DNA of 64,000 bases from Albugo candida (lineage: Eukaryota > Oomycota > Peronosporomycetes > Albuginales > Albuginaceae): NCBI GenBank assembly GCA_905220665.1, contig CAJNAR010000144.1, forward strand, positions 744,001 through 808,000, written 5' to 3'. The notes under the pieces are model-generated. The model was not told where the DNA came from. It did not search any database and saw only the letters and a list, made by a program, of their open reading frames with translations. Shown here piece by piece: positions 50,590 to 60,941 of the stretch. Positions within the stretch are counted from its first letter, which is position 1. Each line of letters begins with the position of its first letter. Both the position numbers and the translations under genes were made by a program.

Positions 50590-51217
50590 TGACGCTCCGA
50601 TGGATGAATTGATATCAAGACTCTTCTTTCGCTGCTAAACACTCAACTGGTGGCACGATTCGGAGATTGACACAGACAAGTTTGTTAATGTGCCTTGCTG
50701 CTCAACTTATATTAATCACACATTTTCGACAAGACTTGATAGCCTCAAATAAAGACTTTTCGTTTTGCTTCAAGCGTAGTAGTGTAATGCCTTCCCATTC
50801 TGTCAAATAAGCCTACGACGCTCTAAAATCGGACTTGAGGACTGAAATGCGAGTTTTTGATAAATCGTATCGCAAATATGCCTATATACTTGCATAGGGA
50901 AGCGTTGTTAATGTGAAGGCATCGTCGAGAGTTTTCTGATGGTGAACGTCGTGAATCGTATTCAAACTAGACTTTGCCGATCGCGATCGCGTAGCTGTAA
51001 AGTGACTTGTGGAAAGGAGGAAACGAAAAGTAAATTTCCGTTCTATCTTCGCTGCATTGCAGAGAAGTCGAACATGTCCCCATCTGTCACACTCCTGATC
51101 AGATTTTCATGATGCACCTGTGCTGCTTAGCGATGGGAAGTTAGGTCACAAAAGCTTCCTAAATAAAAATCTCGTAGAATGCAATGTACATTAAATTGAT
51201 AGCTTTACCCCCAAATA
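50590..51217. other. Intergenic, convergent genes
   Basis: About 630 bp between the stops of the SKN1-like and zinc-finger genes. No coding region recognised. Larger than usual for a convergent spacer here. Confidence 0.5.
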
Positions 51218-52595
51218 TTAATCATTTTCATGCTGCTCCTTAAAAACTTTATCTGCGTAAGCACAAAGGATAGGCGGTGCAGCGCCAGCGCCATGAGCAT
51301 GTTTCGAGTGAGCCATGCACATTCCCTGTCGTTGCGCCCATTTATCGCATCCTAATAATGTACACTTGGCACCTCCACCATGCTTTCGACATAATCGTTT
51401 CAAGTGAGCTTTTTTCTCACACCCGGGAACAATGCAAGGTCGTCCACCACCGTGCATTTTACAGCGTCCATGACTTTGCGCAGCCCGGGTACAATTTGAT
51501 TCCTGACACCTCGATCCACCTCCATGACGAATGCATAAACCCCGACTTTGCACGCTCTTCGTACATCCGGGAAAAGAGCAGCGCTTTGAGCCACCGTGTC
51601 GTTTACAGCGGTGGAATGCACGAGCTTGACTTTTACATCCTTCAACACAGCACAGTTTTCGGCGGTCGGGTGACATCTTCGGACTTCGTGGAGCCAATAC
51701 TTTGATATCATTCAGGCAAATCTCGCTTTTTATCGTGCACGAGGTGTCATATTCTCTCTCCATGATTTGTCTTGAAAAATTTGGCAGCTGCATAATGGAA
51801 TTGATCGAACGAGACGATACTGTGTTTGTTGATGGCGCTGTTGGAGTATTGTCGTACAATGATGATACATTTTCGAATGCATGATGTGCGTTCAAGTTAG
51901 AAACATAGTTGGGATTAAATGCACTCATAGCATGCATATCGTAAGCAAACTGCTGAGTAGTGTTATTTGGTGAACAAAATGCGTTGACTCGTCCTTGTGA
52001 ATTATAAGGGTATCCAGGAATGCCTATCGGAAAGGATAAACTTCATATTTATCAAAAGAGGTAGTTGTATTCGAGGCGTACTTTCAACAATGGGGAAGCC
52101 TTCGTTTTCGTTCCTCATCTGATAATGTAATTGACCGCTGAGAGGTATAGGCATCATTGTTGTATTGATGCTAGTCGATCGGAGATCATTGGGATACGCT
52201 ATGGGTGACATTCTAGCTTGATCATTGGCAAATAGTTGATGTAGTTCAGCGTGAGTCGAATCGTCCAAAAGCACTTGAGAATTGTAAGATGCTGGAATGC
52301 TGGAGTAAGCTGTTGTTGAGATCGCCGAATGATTAGATTGAATCACGTCAGGTGATGGACGGAACTGCATCGGTATTGAAGGTTCCGATTGGTTCTGCGT
52401 TCTTAAAACGAAAGTGGATGATGACCTTTGCCCACGATTGCAAAAACTTTCGGATATATCCCGTGGAAGCTGTGCAATGTCGTTTAGAGTGTCTGGACTC
52501 CCATGTGCCTTCTGTTCATATAAGGCATCGAACATAAGCGCCGTTTGACCATATTCACTTGTGCCCTGTGCATCCGAATTACTTGACCAGCTCAT
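51218..52595 (-). CDS. WRKY19-like CCHH-repeat zinc-finger protein
   Basis: Two exons (complement 52595-52082, 52023-51218) give 439 aa. Start: ATG at 52595 (MSWSSNSD); an upstream open stretch to 52781 lacks support. The first about 290 residues are Ser/Gln/Asn-rich, as in transcription-factor activation regions. The C-terminal 130 residues contain five tandem units of about 24 aa with the pattern C-x4-C-x(7-9)-G-x-C-x2-H (for example CSFPGCTKSVQSRGLCIRHG, then CIVPGCEKKAHLKRLCRKHG). Such repeats occur in the zinc-finger part of plant WRKY19-type proteins and are numerous in oomycetes. DNA binding is likely but not shown. The inverted repeat at 52720-52818 lies 125 bp upstream of the start. 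Confidence 0.8.
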
Positions 52596-53624
52596 GGGAC
52601 GGAACGTACAAACAAGCAGAAGAAAGGGAAAGATCCTATACTTTTGATGCGCGTCTCGCGAATTTGTTCTCTCCCAGACGGACAATTGGAGTTGGTGTGA
52701 AGAAATCCACGTAAGATTAAAAAGTGACGAGCATGGCTCGTCCCGAAGCATTTCACCATATAAACCTACACACGTAGACACAAAGAATTATTTGGGACGA
52801 GCCACGCTCGTCACTTTTCAGTCTCCTAAATTGGAGTAATAGGATCACATCAAACTTCCACAAATATGCAAGTATACGAAAACTCCAACACATGTGCACC
52901 TTCGTGGATGTTGACTGATCTCATTACTCAAACTTGGGTGTAATTTTGATCAAATACGCTTACCTAAAAAGTAGGACTACCGATTGCCGTTCGACATGTC
53001 ACCATTGTTGGAAAAGATGATTGAAAGGAACTAACCACACGAGTCGACGCTAAACTCGCTTTCTAATTGCCTTTCAGTCAAATGAACGCCAAATAATGTA
53101 TGGAGGTCCAAGTTTTTGTTTGGTCACGCGATATGGATTGCTTTGCGCGTTTTCGACGAATCAGATAAAGCGACAAGCTCGACTGTCGAACGTCTGAATT
53201 GTCACAGACAATGAAAGGGTCATTCAGACGGAATGTCGACAATCCGTTTGATGCATCATGTTGGTGGATTGATTGATCATCAATATGGTTGAGCGTCATT
53301 AGTGAAGCATGACTGAGCTCATCAATCCGCAATACTTGACCTAATTGTTGCATGCTTACATATAGTGCAAGTTTACCTATTTAGACAATGATGGCTTGTA
53401 TACTTTGCAATACGTGGAGTCCTTCTGTAAATTGTTACATTCTAACAAGTTTATCGTCGCCTAGGTTTGGGAGTCGAGCATTGCTTTGTGAACCCGTGAT
53501 TCATTTGGTGATAAGTAGTCAGTGGCAGACGTACAAGAATTACAGCTCAAAAACGCCGAACAGAAATCTCATGATAAAGAAGGAACCTGGCAACTTTTTA
53601 TCATAATATTAGGCCGACTTCGAA
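52596..53624. other. Intergenic, about 1 kb, with one orphan reading frame
   Basis: Upstream region of the zinc-finger gene. A 91-codon frame at 53078-53353 (-) starts with ATG and stays open with normal composition (RIDELSHASLMTLNHIDD), but it has no family match. A second frame (TLFGVHLTERQLESEF) overlaps its end, so a spliced gene is possible but I could not close it. Contains the inverted repeat listed next. Confidence 0.4.
52720..52818. repeat. 25-bp inverted repeat with self-palindromic arms
   Basis: Left arm 52720-52744 and right arm 52794-52818 are reverse complements except at one position (24 of 25), separated by 49 bp. Each arm is itself a hairpin: GACGAGC, three bases, GCTCGTC. 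The whole could fold as a long stem or as two small hairpins. No target-site duplication is visible around it, so a MITE is not proven. Other options are a dimeric regulator site or an mRNA structure in the 5' leader of the zinc-finger gene. Confidence 0.85.
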
Positions 53625-54502
53625 TTAGATTTCTACCTCCGGACCCTCATATTTATCAAATATTTCTTGTAAGTCTCTCCTTTCTTGTTTTCTAGCATCT
53701 TCTTTTCGTTGCGACCTTCGGCTCCGTTCTTCAGGTTGAAATGAGTAGTGCGGTGGATTCATGTTTGAATTGTTTGGGGGAGGGGATGGAAAATAGTTAT
53801 CTGGGGAGTTAGCAGAGAATCTGTTTTCAAAAAAGCCAAAGTGGTTTGACCCGAAAAAATCTGCAAACGAATTGAGCGATAAAACCCAAATATACGATAG
53901 ACTCGGTGGAGTACCTTCAAATGGTCGCAACATTTCTTGTTGAAAAAAATCAAACGGACTCATGGAGCCTTGCGTGTCACTTTCTCTACGATAAAAGCTT
54001 ATACACAAAGACCACGGTGGGTATTCTATATCGCACCGTTCATGAAAAGGATCAAACCCGCGAAAGAGCATTCCAATATCACTGTGATTTGATTGAGATG
54101 GATACAAAAGATTGAAACCATACAAAACTTACTTATCTTCCAATGGGAAGACTTCGGTGCCGAAATGGTCAATTCCGTCTCCTTGGTCCTCAGTCGCGTC
54201 TTTGTGCTCCGATATCAGCCTCTATATTGCAGTGTGAGAACACTGAATCGCATTTGCATCAAAGTTGTGATACTTTTCTCTCGTTTGGACATTGCCGGAA
54301 AATCTTTCGTATGAATTGACACTTCTTGTCGCCATTGATAACTCGACAAGACGAACTCAGCGCAGTTGAATAAAAGCACTCTATCAAAGTAGGGCTACGA
54401 TAATTATTTATTTGCAAAATTATCACCAACATTAGCATCACCAGGATGCTCTGCTCGATCGCGCTGTAGCAGAGATTGTTCTTCGTCTGTAAGCGCTGAC
54501 AT
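53625..54502 (-). CDS. Conserved-looking protein of unknown function, six small exons
   Basis: I do not recognise it. Six exons (complement 54502-54431, 54355-54244, 54199-54133, 54081-54007, 53958-53915, 53860-53625) splice in phase at GT-AG sites into 201 aa starting MSALTDEEQSLLQRDRAEHP. Introns are 48-75 bp. Each exon is in the only frame that avoids stops, which supports the model. The protein is soluble and rich in Asp/Glu, Phe and Pro: DHFGTEVFPLEDNDIGMLF, then PFDFFQQEMLRPFED, a Pro-rich stretch, and a charged C-terminal helix (RKQERRDLQEIFDKYEGPEV). No signal peptide or membrane segment is clear. It is probably expressed, since random sequence would not splice so cleanly, but no function should be assigned. 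Confidence 0.6.
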
Positions 54503-54627
54503 ATTCGACGCTACCTCAATTATCGCAAAATTACTGGCCCGCCCTCCATTAAAGCAGAATGGCTCAATTGTCGGATATAATTATAACTCGGAGCATTTGA
54601 AGGCTAATTCAGGATGTGTTTTATTTA

Positions 54628-56152
54628 TTAAGTTAGCATTCCTTTCGTACTTGGGATTCCAGCGGTACCATCAAAGCTTACAGCGCTGCGTAGCGCGACA
54701 GCAAAAGCTTTGAAGGATGCCTCGGCACGATGATGATCATTCCGACCACGTAGTACGTCCACATGTACGGTGATTCTAGCAGCAGACGAAAATGAGTGGA
54801 AGAAGTGAGGCAGCATCTCGCATGATAGCGCGCCAATATTTGGACGCGTGAGTGCCAAATTGATCTCGCTGTGTGGTCTACTGGAGATATCAACAACTGC
54901 CCGAGAAAGTGCTTCGTCTAAAGGAACGCACGCGGAGCCAAAGCGTGATATGCCGTGTCGATTTCCAAGGGCCTAACACATTGATTCATTGAGCACGTAT
55001 ATTTGTAACAAGGGGACGGGTAGAATTACTTTGTCAAATGCCTCTCCGAGTGCTAAGGCACAGTCTTCAGTTGTATGATGGTCATCAATGTGCGTGTCTC
55101 CTTCACACGACAGGCTTATATCAAATCGACTATGTTTGGACATTGCAGTGATCATGTGATCGAGGAATCCAATCCCAGTCTTAATCTGCGAATACATACA
55201 CTAGTAAGGTGTGTGATCAAGATCGATTTGATACGTGATCTACCTCAGATTTCCCCGTTCCGTCGATGTAGACTTCAGCATCGATAGAAGTCTCTTTCGT
55301 TTTCCTTGACACAGTTGCCATTCGTTTCAAGGAAGCGAACTTTGCATTTTTTGGTATGACATCCAGAAGCTCAGCAACACCCGGTTTTAGTATCCGTGTG
55401 GCACCGGCTGCCTTCAAGGACGATATGTATCCAGTTTCAGCTTGAGCATCAATGAATTGTGCGTAAGCTTGTGGTGTCATGACGCCGCACGAAACCACTT
55501 TTGCTTTGCTTGCGGCGACAATATCATCAACTGTGTCGCCTAGCATCAATGCTTCATGCGGATTTACACCTAGCTTTTCCAGTGCCAAGCGAATTGGTAC
55601 CGGCGATGGTTTGAGATCACCGTCTTCCATGCAAACAAGCACTTTGAAAAATTGCTCCAGACTACGTCATAAAAAATGTTAGACATCGTGATGTACGACC
55701 TACATCGTTACAAGTACGTACTCGTGCGATCTGAGAAAAGTCATGCAGTCTTTTCGCGGTCGTCCAGTGACCACGGCCATACCCGAAGGTAGTCGATCAC
55801 TGAGTTCCGCAAGTAATCCTTTGGCAACTAACAAGCTCTCCAAATTAAATAGACCAGATTTTTCGCTGGTACCCTGGTATAAATCTTCAAATTTCGAGAT
55901 GACCTCATCGAGAGAAGGCAAGTTGCAGGATTTTTCCTGAATGAGACTAGCGGCATTATGTATGAGGCGATAGGTAAGATGCCAGTCGTTATTGGCATCA
56001 CCCAGCAATTTAAGCCTCTCGATCTCGTCATTCGACGTGAGAACTCCAAAGTGTTTCGCCGTTCCAATAATCGCTGCGCGATACGATTGTGATACATCGG
56101 CCAAGACGCCGTCCATATCCCATAACAGAGCTTTGATTGTGTCGTCAGTCAT
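54628..56152 (-). CDS. HAD hydrolase - imidazoleglycerol-phosphate dehydratase fusion (histidine biosynthesis)
   Basis: Four exons (complement 56152-55722, 55661-55244, 55185-55030, 54972-54628) give 449 aa. Residues 1-250 are a HAD subfamily IA domain: catalytic [11 protein letters not shown] (Asp12, Asp14), VVTGRPRKD (motif II-like) and [13 protein letters not shown] (motif IV). Residues about 255-449 are IGPD (HIS3/hisB C-terminal type): [58 protein letters not shown] and [13 protein letters not shown], with the His/Glu metal ligands present. IGPD makes imidazole-acetol phosphate. E. coli HisB is also a phosphatase-IGPD fusion, but its phosphatase is a different HAD class (HisB-N), so the HAD here need not be histidinol-phosphatase. 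The spacer to CWF19L2 upstream is 65 bp. Confidence 0.9.
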
Positions 56153-56217
56153 AATTGTAACCAGTCAATTTAACACGAAATAATGCTCAAATTATTTATA
56201 TAAAGCGCAGCTACCTC

Positions 56218-57904
56218 CTACTCATCAAGCTGCGTCGTCCGATCGAAAGAAGGCCATTGCGATTTGAATTCGGATTTTTCCTTGTTCTGGTCAAAAGAAT
56301 CATCTATTGTGCTTTCCTCCTCAGCAGCATTTTGTTCCGATGACTCTGCCATCCCCATGATAACGTCAAGACCAAACTGACGAGAAAATTTCGATTCGTT
56401 CTCGATAATATGAGCGTATCCTTTGCCATTATCCCACTCGACATAGAAGTAAGGTGTTCGAGATGGGACTATTCTTCTGAATCGTTTCTCGGGGCCATTA
56501 ATTTCAAGTATTTTTGAGTGTGTTGCCCACTCTTCTGTCGCTTGTAAAAGCTCTTGTCTGAAATACAAAGATGCTGACGAAGCAATCGCAGGGACAACCG
56601 GAATACACTCAATTTTGGTGTGACGTCGGTGATGGGGTGCGCTTGTCTGCTCTAAAAAGATTACACTTTTATTGATTCTTCTGAAGAAGGCTCGTAGGGA
56701 CTGCTGATATAGCTGCACCTCTTTCCAAGTTTGGTCATCAGCGGCAGCAAAAGATGGAAGATGATGCAATGGAACGATCCAGCAATGTTGAGGTGCCAAC
56801 CGTTGAGATGAGTGAGCTGTAATGAGATAGGTAAACCTACCAACAGATAAAAGTTCCGAATTCCGGAACTGCGGATTCTGTAAGCAATGCCAACATCTCT
56901 CTTTTTGACTCTCTCCTGTCTTTGACAAAATAAGAGCTTGCTCTATTCTTCGTGCAGTTTTTTCTGCAGTGAAAGGCACCAACTGCTCAACTCCTGATAA
57001 GTGAGGTTTCATTACCCCACAAATAGCGTTATGAGCATGGCTTATTCGTTCTTCTCGGACTAAATCTTCCAATGAGGATTCTGTGTTTGCCAGAGTTCTC
57101 TGATTCTGCTCTTTTTTTCCATGTCGGACAGACTTTTGCCCAAATCCTGAAAAAGAATTGCTATGATGCTTGCTAACGGAGCCAGTTGATGCAATACTCT
57201 CATGTAATTCTGCCTCCCGCTCGTCTAATTTATTTTTATACAGTTGGAATTGATCCAAGTCCCCAAGCATTTGAGCTCGTAAAGCACAAGCTGCTATTTT
57301 GTTGATATCCATGTCTTCTTGTGCGTCACTTTTGTGACGCGATACATCCGTTTGAATTGGTGGACTATGCATCCTTCTGTACTGAAAGCCCTCTTGAGAA
57401 TCACCTGATGGCGTCAGGTCTGCTTCCTTGTTTGCCTTCAGTTGTCGTGTGGCTTCAGCTGACACCGACTCGATTTCGTCACTGACCGCTATTTTTTTGC
57501 TGACAATTTCACGGCCGCATGAATACAGATGAGCATCATTCAGACTTTCATGGATGTAATCTTCATCAGGTGCATGTATTGAAGTACTACAACTCTATCC
57601 AACGGTCGTTTAGCGTCATAGACATAAAGCATACCAAGTTCATGCCAACATAGTTGGTATTTTGCAACCAGGGTCTGTCCTTGGTATAATTTTATACACA
57701 GCGATTGCGTACCGTTTCAATTGCATTCTTCAGATCCTCAGCACGTCGTTTTTGTCGTTTTTTGCTCCTCTTTAATGCCTTTTTGGTCTCTTTGCGATCC
57801 TCAAGAATAATAATTCTACAATGTACTGCTTATATAAAAATGCGCTAAGATACGTACTCGCTTTTTGCTTCCCGATTGTTTATGCCTTGAAACTCTGCTT
57901 GCAT
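56218..57904 (-). CDS. CWF19L2: CWF19L2/CwfJ-like spliceosome-associated protein
   Basis: Late-spliceosome (intron lariat) factor. The main exon, complement 57594-56218, encodes the CwfJ C-terminal domains: CWHCLQNPQFRNSELLSVG with the Cys/His metal site, LITAHSSQRLAPQHCWIVPL (HIT-like), FLEQTSAPHHRRHTKIECIP, and the second domain around PYFYVEWDNGKGYAHIIE and FSRQFGLDVIMGM. Three small upstream exons (57904-57858, 57815-57713, 57679-57635) are inferred from phase. They add the ATG and a basic N-terminus (KKALKRSKKRQKRRAEDLK), giving 523 aa. One of these introns would be only 33 bp (57712-57680), shorter than any other here, so this join is doubtful. Identity is firm. Confidence 0.85.
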
Positions 57905-58471
57905 CACAAAATGCGATCCCATCCAACAGCGAAGTATTATTATCGCTGCTACCCACACGACTCATCGAACGTGACTGGACAAAATAATTGCCTTAATAAA
58001 ACGTAATGTCTCAGTCGTGTCGCACTGCGCTTCCTGATGTGGCGATTCGGAGGTTTGGGAGGAGTGTCAAACGCTTCAAGTAAAAGCGTTAAAAGTTTTG
58101 TATCTTGATGCAAAATCGAGGAAGTATAGGCTTGATTTTACCAGCCCAAAGACCCTGTAGCCAACTTAAACCGAGACTATCTAGATGCACTGTCCGGCCG
58201 TGGAAAGATACATGATGGGAAGAAGAAAAACTGATTGAGGCGCAAGGTTAAACGGTTGCATATATTTTTGACGTGAGAGGTCAAGTCGCCTAAATGTTAC
58301 TGATGTTGCGTTATGGTAGATTTTTCCCGCCTTACGACCATTAACGACTTCCGATTCCGATCTAGAATATCATCCATCCTACTTTGCAATCTCTCCACCC
58401 ATCCCTTTACGAGAAACCTCATTTTTCATTTTTCTTCAAACGTAGTACTTCACTCGATCACGCCGAATATC
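57905..58471. promoter_or_regulatory. Divergent intergenic region (CWF19L2 / alcohol dehydrogenase)
   Basis: About 570 bp between the two start codons. The last 159 bp are open in frame with the dehydrogenase from 58313, but that stretch lacks family similarity and is treated as 5' UTR. No motif assigned. Confidence 0.4.
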
Positions 58472-59530
58472 ATGTCCAGCACACGAACAATACACGCGCT
58501 CGCCGCATTTGAATCCAAAGGAGAAATAAAACCCTGGTCCTATGAATCTAGACCACTCGGACCCGAAGACATTGAAATCGAAATTACTCATTGTGGAATT
58601 TGTGGCAGTGATATCCATACGATTGACAGCGGATGGGGACCAACCACCTATCCCGTTGTTCCAGGACATGAAATTGTTGGGAAAGTAACCGAGGTCGGTC
58701 CCAGTGTGGACAAATTTAAGGTCGGAGATCGGGTCGGTGTGGGGGCACAGGTATGGGCGTGTCTGAATAAAGATGCATCGAAACCATGTCATGAATGTGA
58801 GGTGGGAATGGATGCACTCTGCAGTAGCATCGTCGCAACATACAACGGAAAATATCGTGATGGCAGTACCTCGTACGGTGGTTATGCAGACTTCATTCGT
58901 GTGATACAAGATTACGCTTTCACTATTCCCGAAAATATACCGTCTGATGCAGCTGCTCCATTATTGTGTGCCGGTGCCACTGTTTATACACCTTTGAAAC
59001 ACGAAGGTGTCAAAAGCGGCGATCGTGTTGGTGTCATCGGTATTGGTGGACTCGGGCATCTTGCTATACAATTCATTGCAGCCATTGGTGCAATTCCGGT
59101 TGCATTCTCTCGGTCTAATAGTAAGGAGAAAGAAGTGCGCGCTCTTGGGGCTCAGGATTTTATTGCAACCAACGATATGGAACAAGTCAAAAGTGCGTCA
59201 CGATCGTTGGATTATCTTTTGATTACAGCGGACGCAAACGGAATGCCATATGATCAGTATTTGGGTTTTCTTCGCCCTCGAGGTACTTGTATAATGCTCG
59301 GACTTCCCAACGATAACATAACATTCCGGGGACTATCTCTGGTCTTCCCGGCTGTAAGATTCGTCGGAAGCTTGATTGGCAGCATCCAAGATATAAAGGA
59401 AATGTTACAAATCGCTTCGAATAAAAACGTTCGGCCGGTCATCCAGAAAATGCCAATGAAGCAAGTCAATGATGGTATTGAACTTGTTCGCAGCGGGAAA
59501 GTTCGTTATCGTGTAGTGTTGGAGAACTAA
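58472..59530 (+). CDS. Zinc-dependent alcohol dehydrogenase (cinnamyl-alcohol-dehydrogenase / YahK-like MDR family)
   Basis: NADP-type aldehyde reductase of the medium-chain dehydrogenase family. Single exon, 352 aa from the ATG at 58472 (MSSTRTIHALAAFE), the usual length. Catalytic zinc ligands: Cys in THCGICGSDIH, His-Glu in VPGHEIVGKV, and the later Cys. Structural zinc lobe: Cys before HECEVGMDALC. Conserved YNGKYRDGSTSYGGYADF region and Rossmann motif VIGIGGLGHLAIQF. Ser-Arg after the second strand (AFSRSNSKEKE) fits NADP preference. An in-frame ATG at 58313 would add 53 residues with some mitochondrial-presequence character; I prefer the shorter form but cannot exclude both. Confidence 0.93.
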   Translation: MSSTRTIHALAAFESKGEIKPWSYESRPLGPEDIEIEITHCGICGSDIHTIDSGWGPTTYPVVPGHEIVGKVTEVGPSVDKFKVGDRVGVGAQVWACLNKDASKPCHECEVGMDALCSSIVATYNGKYRDGSTSYGGYADFIRVIQDYAFTIPENIPSDAAAPLLCAGATVYTPLKHEGVKSGDRVGVIGIGGLGHLAIQFIAAIGAIPVAFSRSNSKEKEVRALGAQDFIATNDMEQVKSASRSLDYLLITADANGMPYDQYLGFLRPRGTCIMLGLPNDNITFRGLSLVFPAVRFVGSLIGSIQDIKEMLQIASNKNVRPVIQKMPMKQVNDGIELVRSGKVRYRVVLEN

Positions 59531-60183
59531 GAGATGCATTTTCCACGATTGGATGTATATTTTGATATGCTTAATTTTCGATGTTTTTTTTAAACAAACG
59601 TAGCTTTAATGGATAAAGGGTGCACGTAGCGTCATGACGAGCTTTTTCTCTATATATAGAATGACAAACGAAGTATGACGTTCGCACATGAAATCATCGT
59701 GATCGATGATAAGAGAACGTCAATCAAGGTACTTGGAGGGACAGTAGATAAAATGAAGAGTCAACTTCGCAATAAACACTTTGAGCGAAAACGGTAAATT
59801 GATGGGTCTAAAAAGTCAAAGGCAATCCAAATGTATACTATAGGGAGCGACGCTTCTTGTGTAATAAATATTACAACGAAATCCGAAATCTTGGAAATTA
59901 AAGTCCTCGCATCAGATATATGCGCCAAAATACTCGCGCAAAAATTTAGCTGAACAGACGGGCCTTTCACTGGTAAGGAAATAATGTCATATGCACTGCG
60001 TTCGTGCCTACGCTCCATTTTATATCTTTCCATCATATTTTGATTCGGGATTTTCAGACTGGGAGCAGAATTCGTCAAGCTCAATAGTATTTTCAGTCCC
60101 ACTTTGTGACGTAGAATGTATCAATGCTTGCATAGAGTCTATCCATGTGTAATTTCATCAAATTTTGATTGGATGGGTCAGTT
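59531..60183. other. Intergenic, about 650 bp
   Basis: Between the dehydrogenase and TsaE genes, same strand. A 113-codon minus-strand frame (59761-60102) has no family match and no start context I trust; left uncalled. Probably 3' UTR plus promoter. Confidence 0.45.
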
Positions 60184-60901
60184 ATGTGGTCTCAAACCTT
60201 CAGATATTGTCGGCGCGCGCTCTCAAGCTCAAATACATCCGCGGTTGATCTAAACTTCAATGTTAAGAGTCAGCGCGAGATGGAGCAACTAGGCGCATGC
60301 ATAGGGCGAAGGCTCCGATTGAATGACGTGATGTTACTATATGGGTACATATACTTAAATGTAAAAAAAAAACTTTTTACGATCGCCTGACATAAATGTA
60401 GAGATTTGGGTTGTGGGAAGACATGTCTCGCCCGTGGAAGTATTCGAGAGCTAACAAACTCCGACATCCTCGTTCCATCTCCGAGTTACCTACTTGTCAA
60501 TTCTTACGTGACAGCCAAAAGGTACTTCTCTCGCTCAGTTTTCTCGCGTACTTGCAAAATCAAAGACTGTTTCCGGCAGTGTTTTATATCACGTCGATCT
60601 GTACCGTCTGCGGCAAGTAACGTTTGCTGACGCAAAGGCGTTGGGGCTTGTAAATGCTTTTGGTTCCGGTATCGTGATTGTAGAATGGCCTGATCGTATA
60701 TTTGAGCATACACAGAAAATTTGTAATCAAGAGGAGACACCTCGTCAGCAGCATTCTTGGGTTCCAAATGAATATTTACAAGTCACCATCAAATATGATA
60801 CGCAGGATGGTATTGACTGGAGAAATGTAGCTTTCCGACCGGTGGGCAAGAGCTGGGAGGATAGATTGATTGACTTTTCGATAACTGATCAAAACAAGTG
60901 A
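60184..60901 (+). CDS. tRNA threonylcarbamoyladenosine biosynthesis ATPase TsaE, likely mitochondrial
   Basis: Bacterial-type t6A factor. Three exons (60184-60344, 60402-60521, 60580-60901) give 200 aa with GT-AG introns of 57 and 58 bp. The N-terminus MWSQTFRYCRRALSSS is basic, without acidic residues, and fits a mitochondrial presequence. The TsaE fold is clear: QLGACIGRRLRLNDVMLLYG, P-loop GDLGCGKTCLARGSI (Lys60), SPSYLLVNSY, YHVDLYRLRQ (conserved HxDxYR) and VIVEWPDRI. The C-terminal tail after residue 130 diverges. Partner genes (TsaB/TsaD types) are not in this window. Converges on the FSIP1-like gene with 40 bp between the stops. Confidence 0.9.
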
Positions 60902-60941
60902 ATTTCTATAGCGGCGAAATATACCAATATGTTGAGGCTGC

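Noticed and set aside
58313..58471. 53-codon N-terminal extension of the alcohol dehydrogenase
   Set aside because: The family starts at MSSTRTIHALAAFE; the extension lacks similarity. Kept only as a possible alternative start.
59761..60102. A 113-codon minus-strand frame between two same-strand genes
   Set aside because: No recognisable domain or start context; not supported enough to call.
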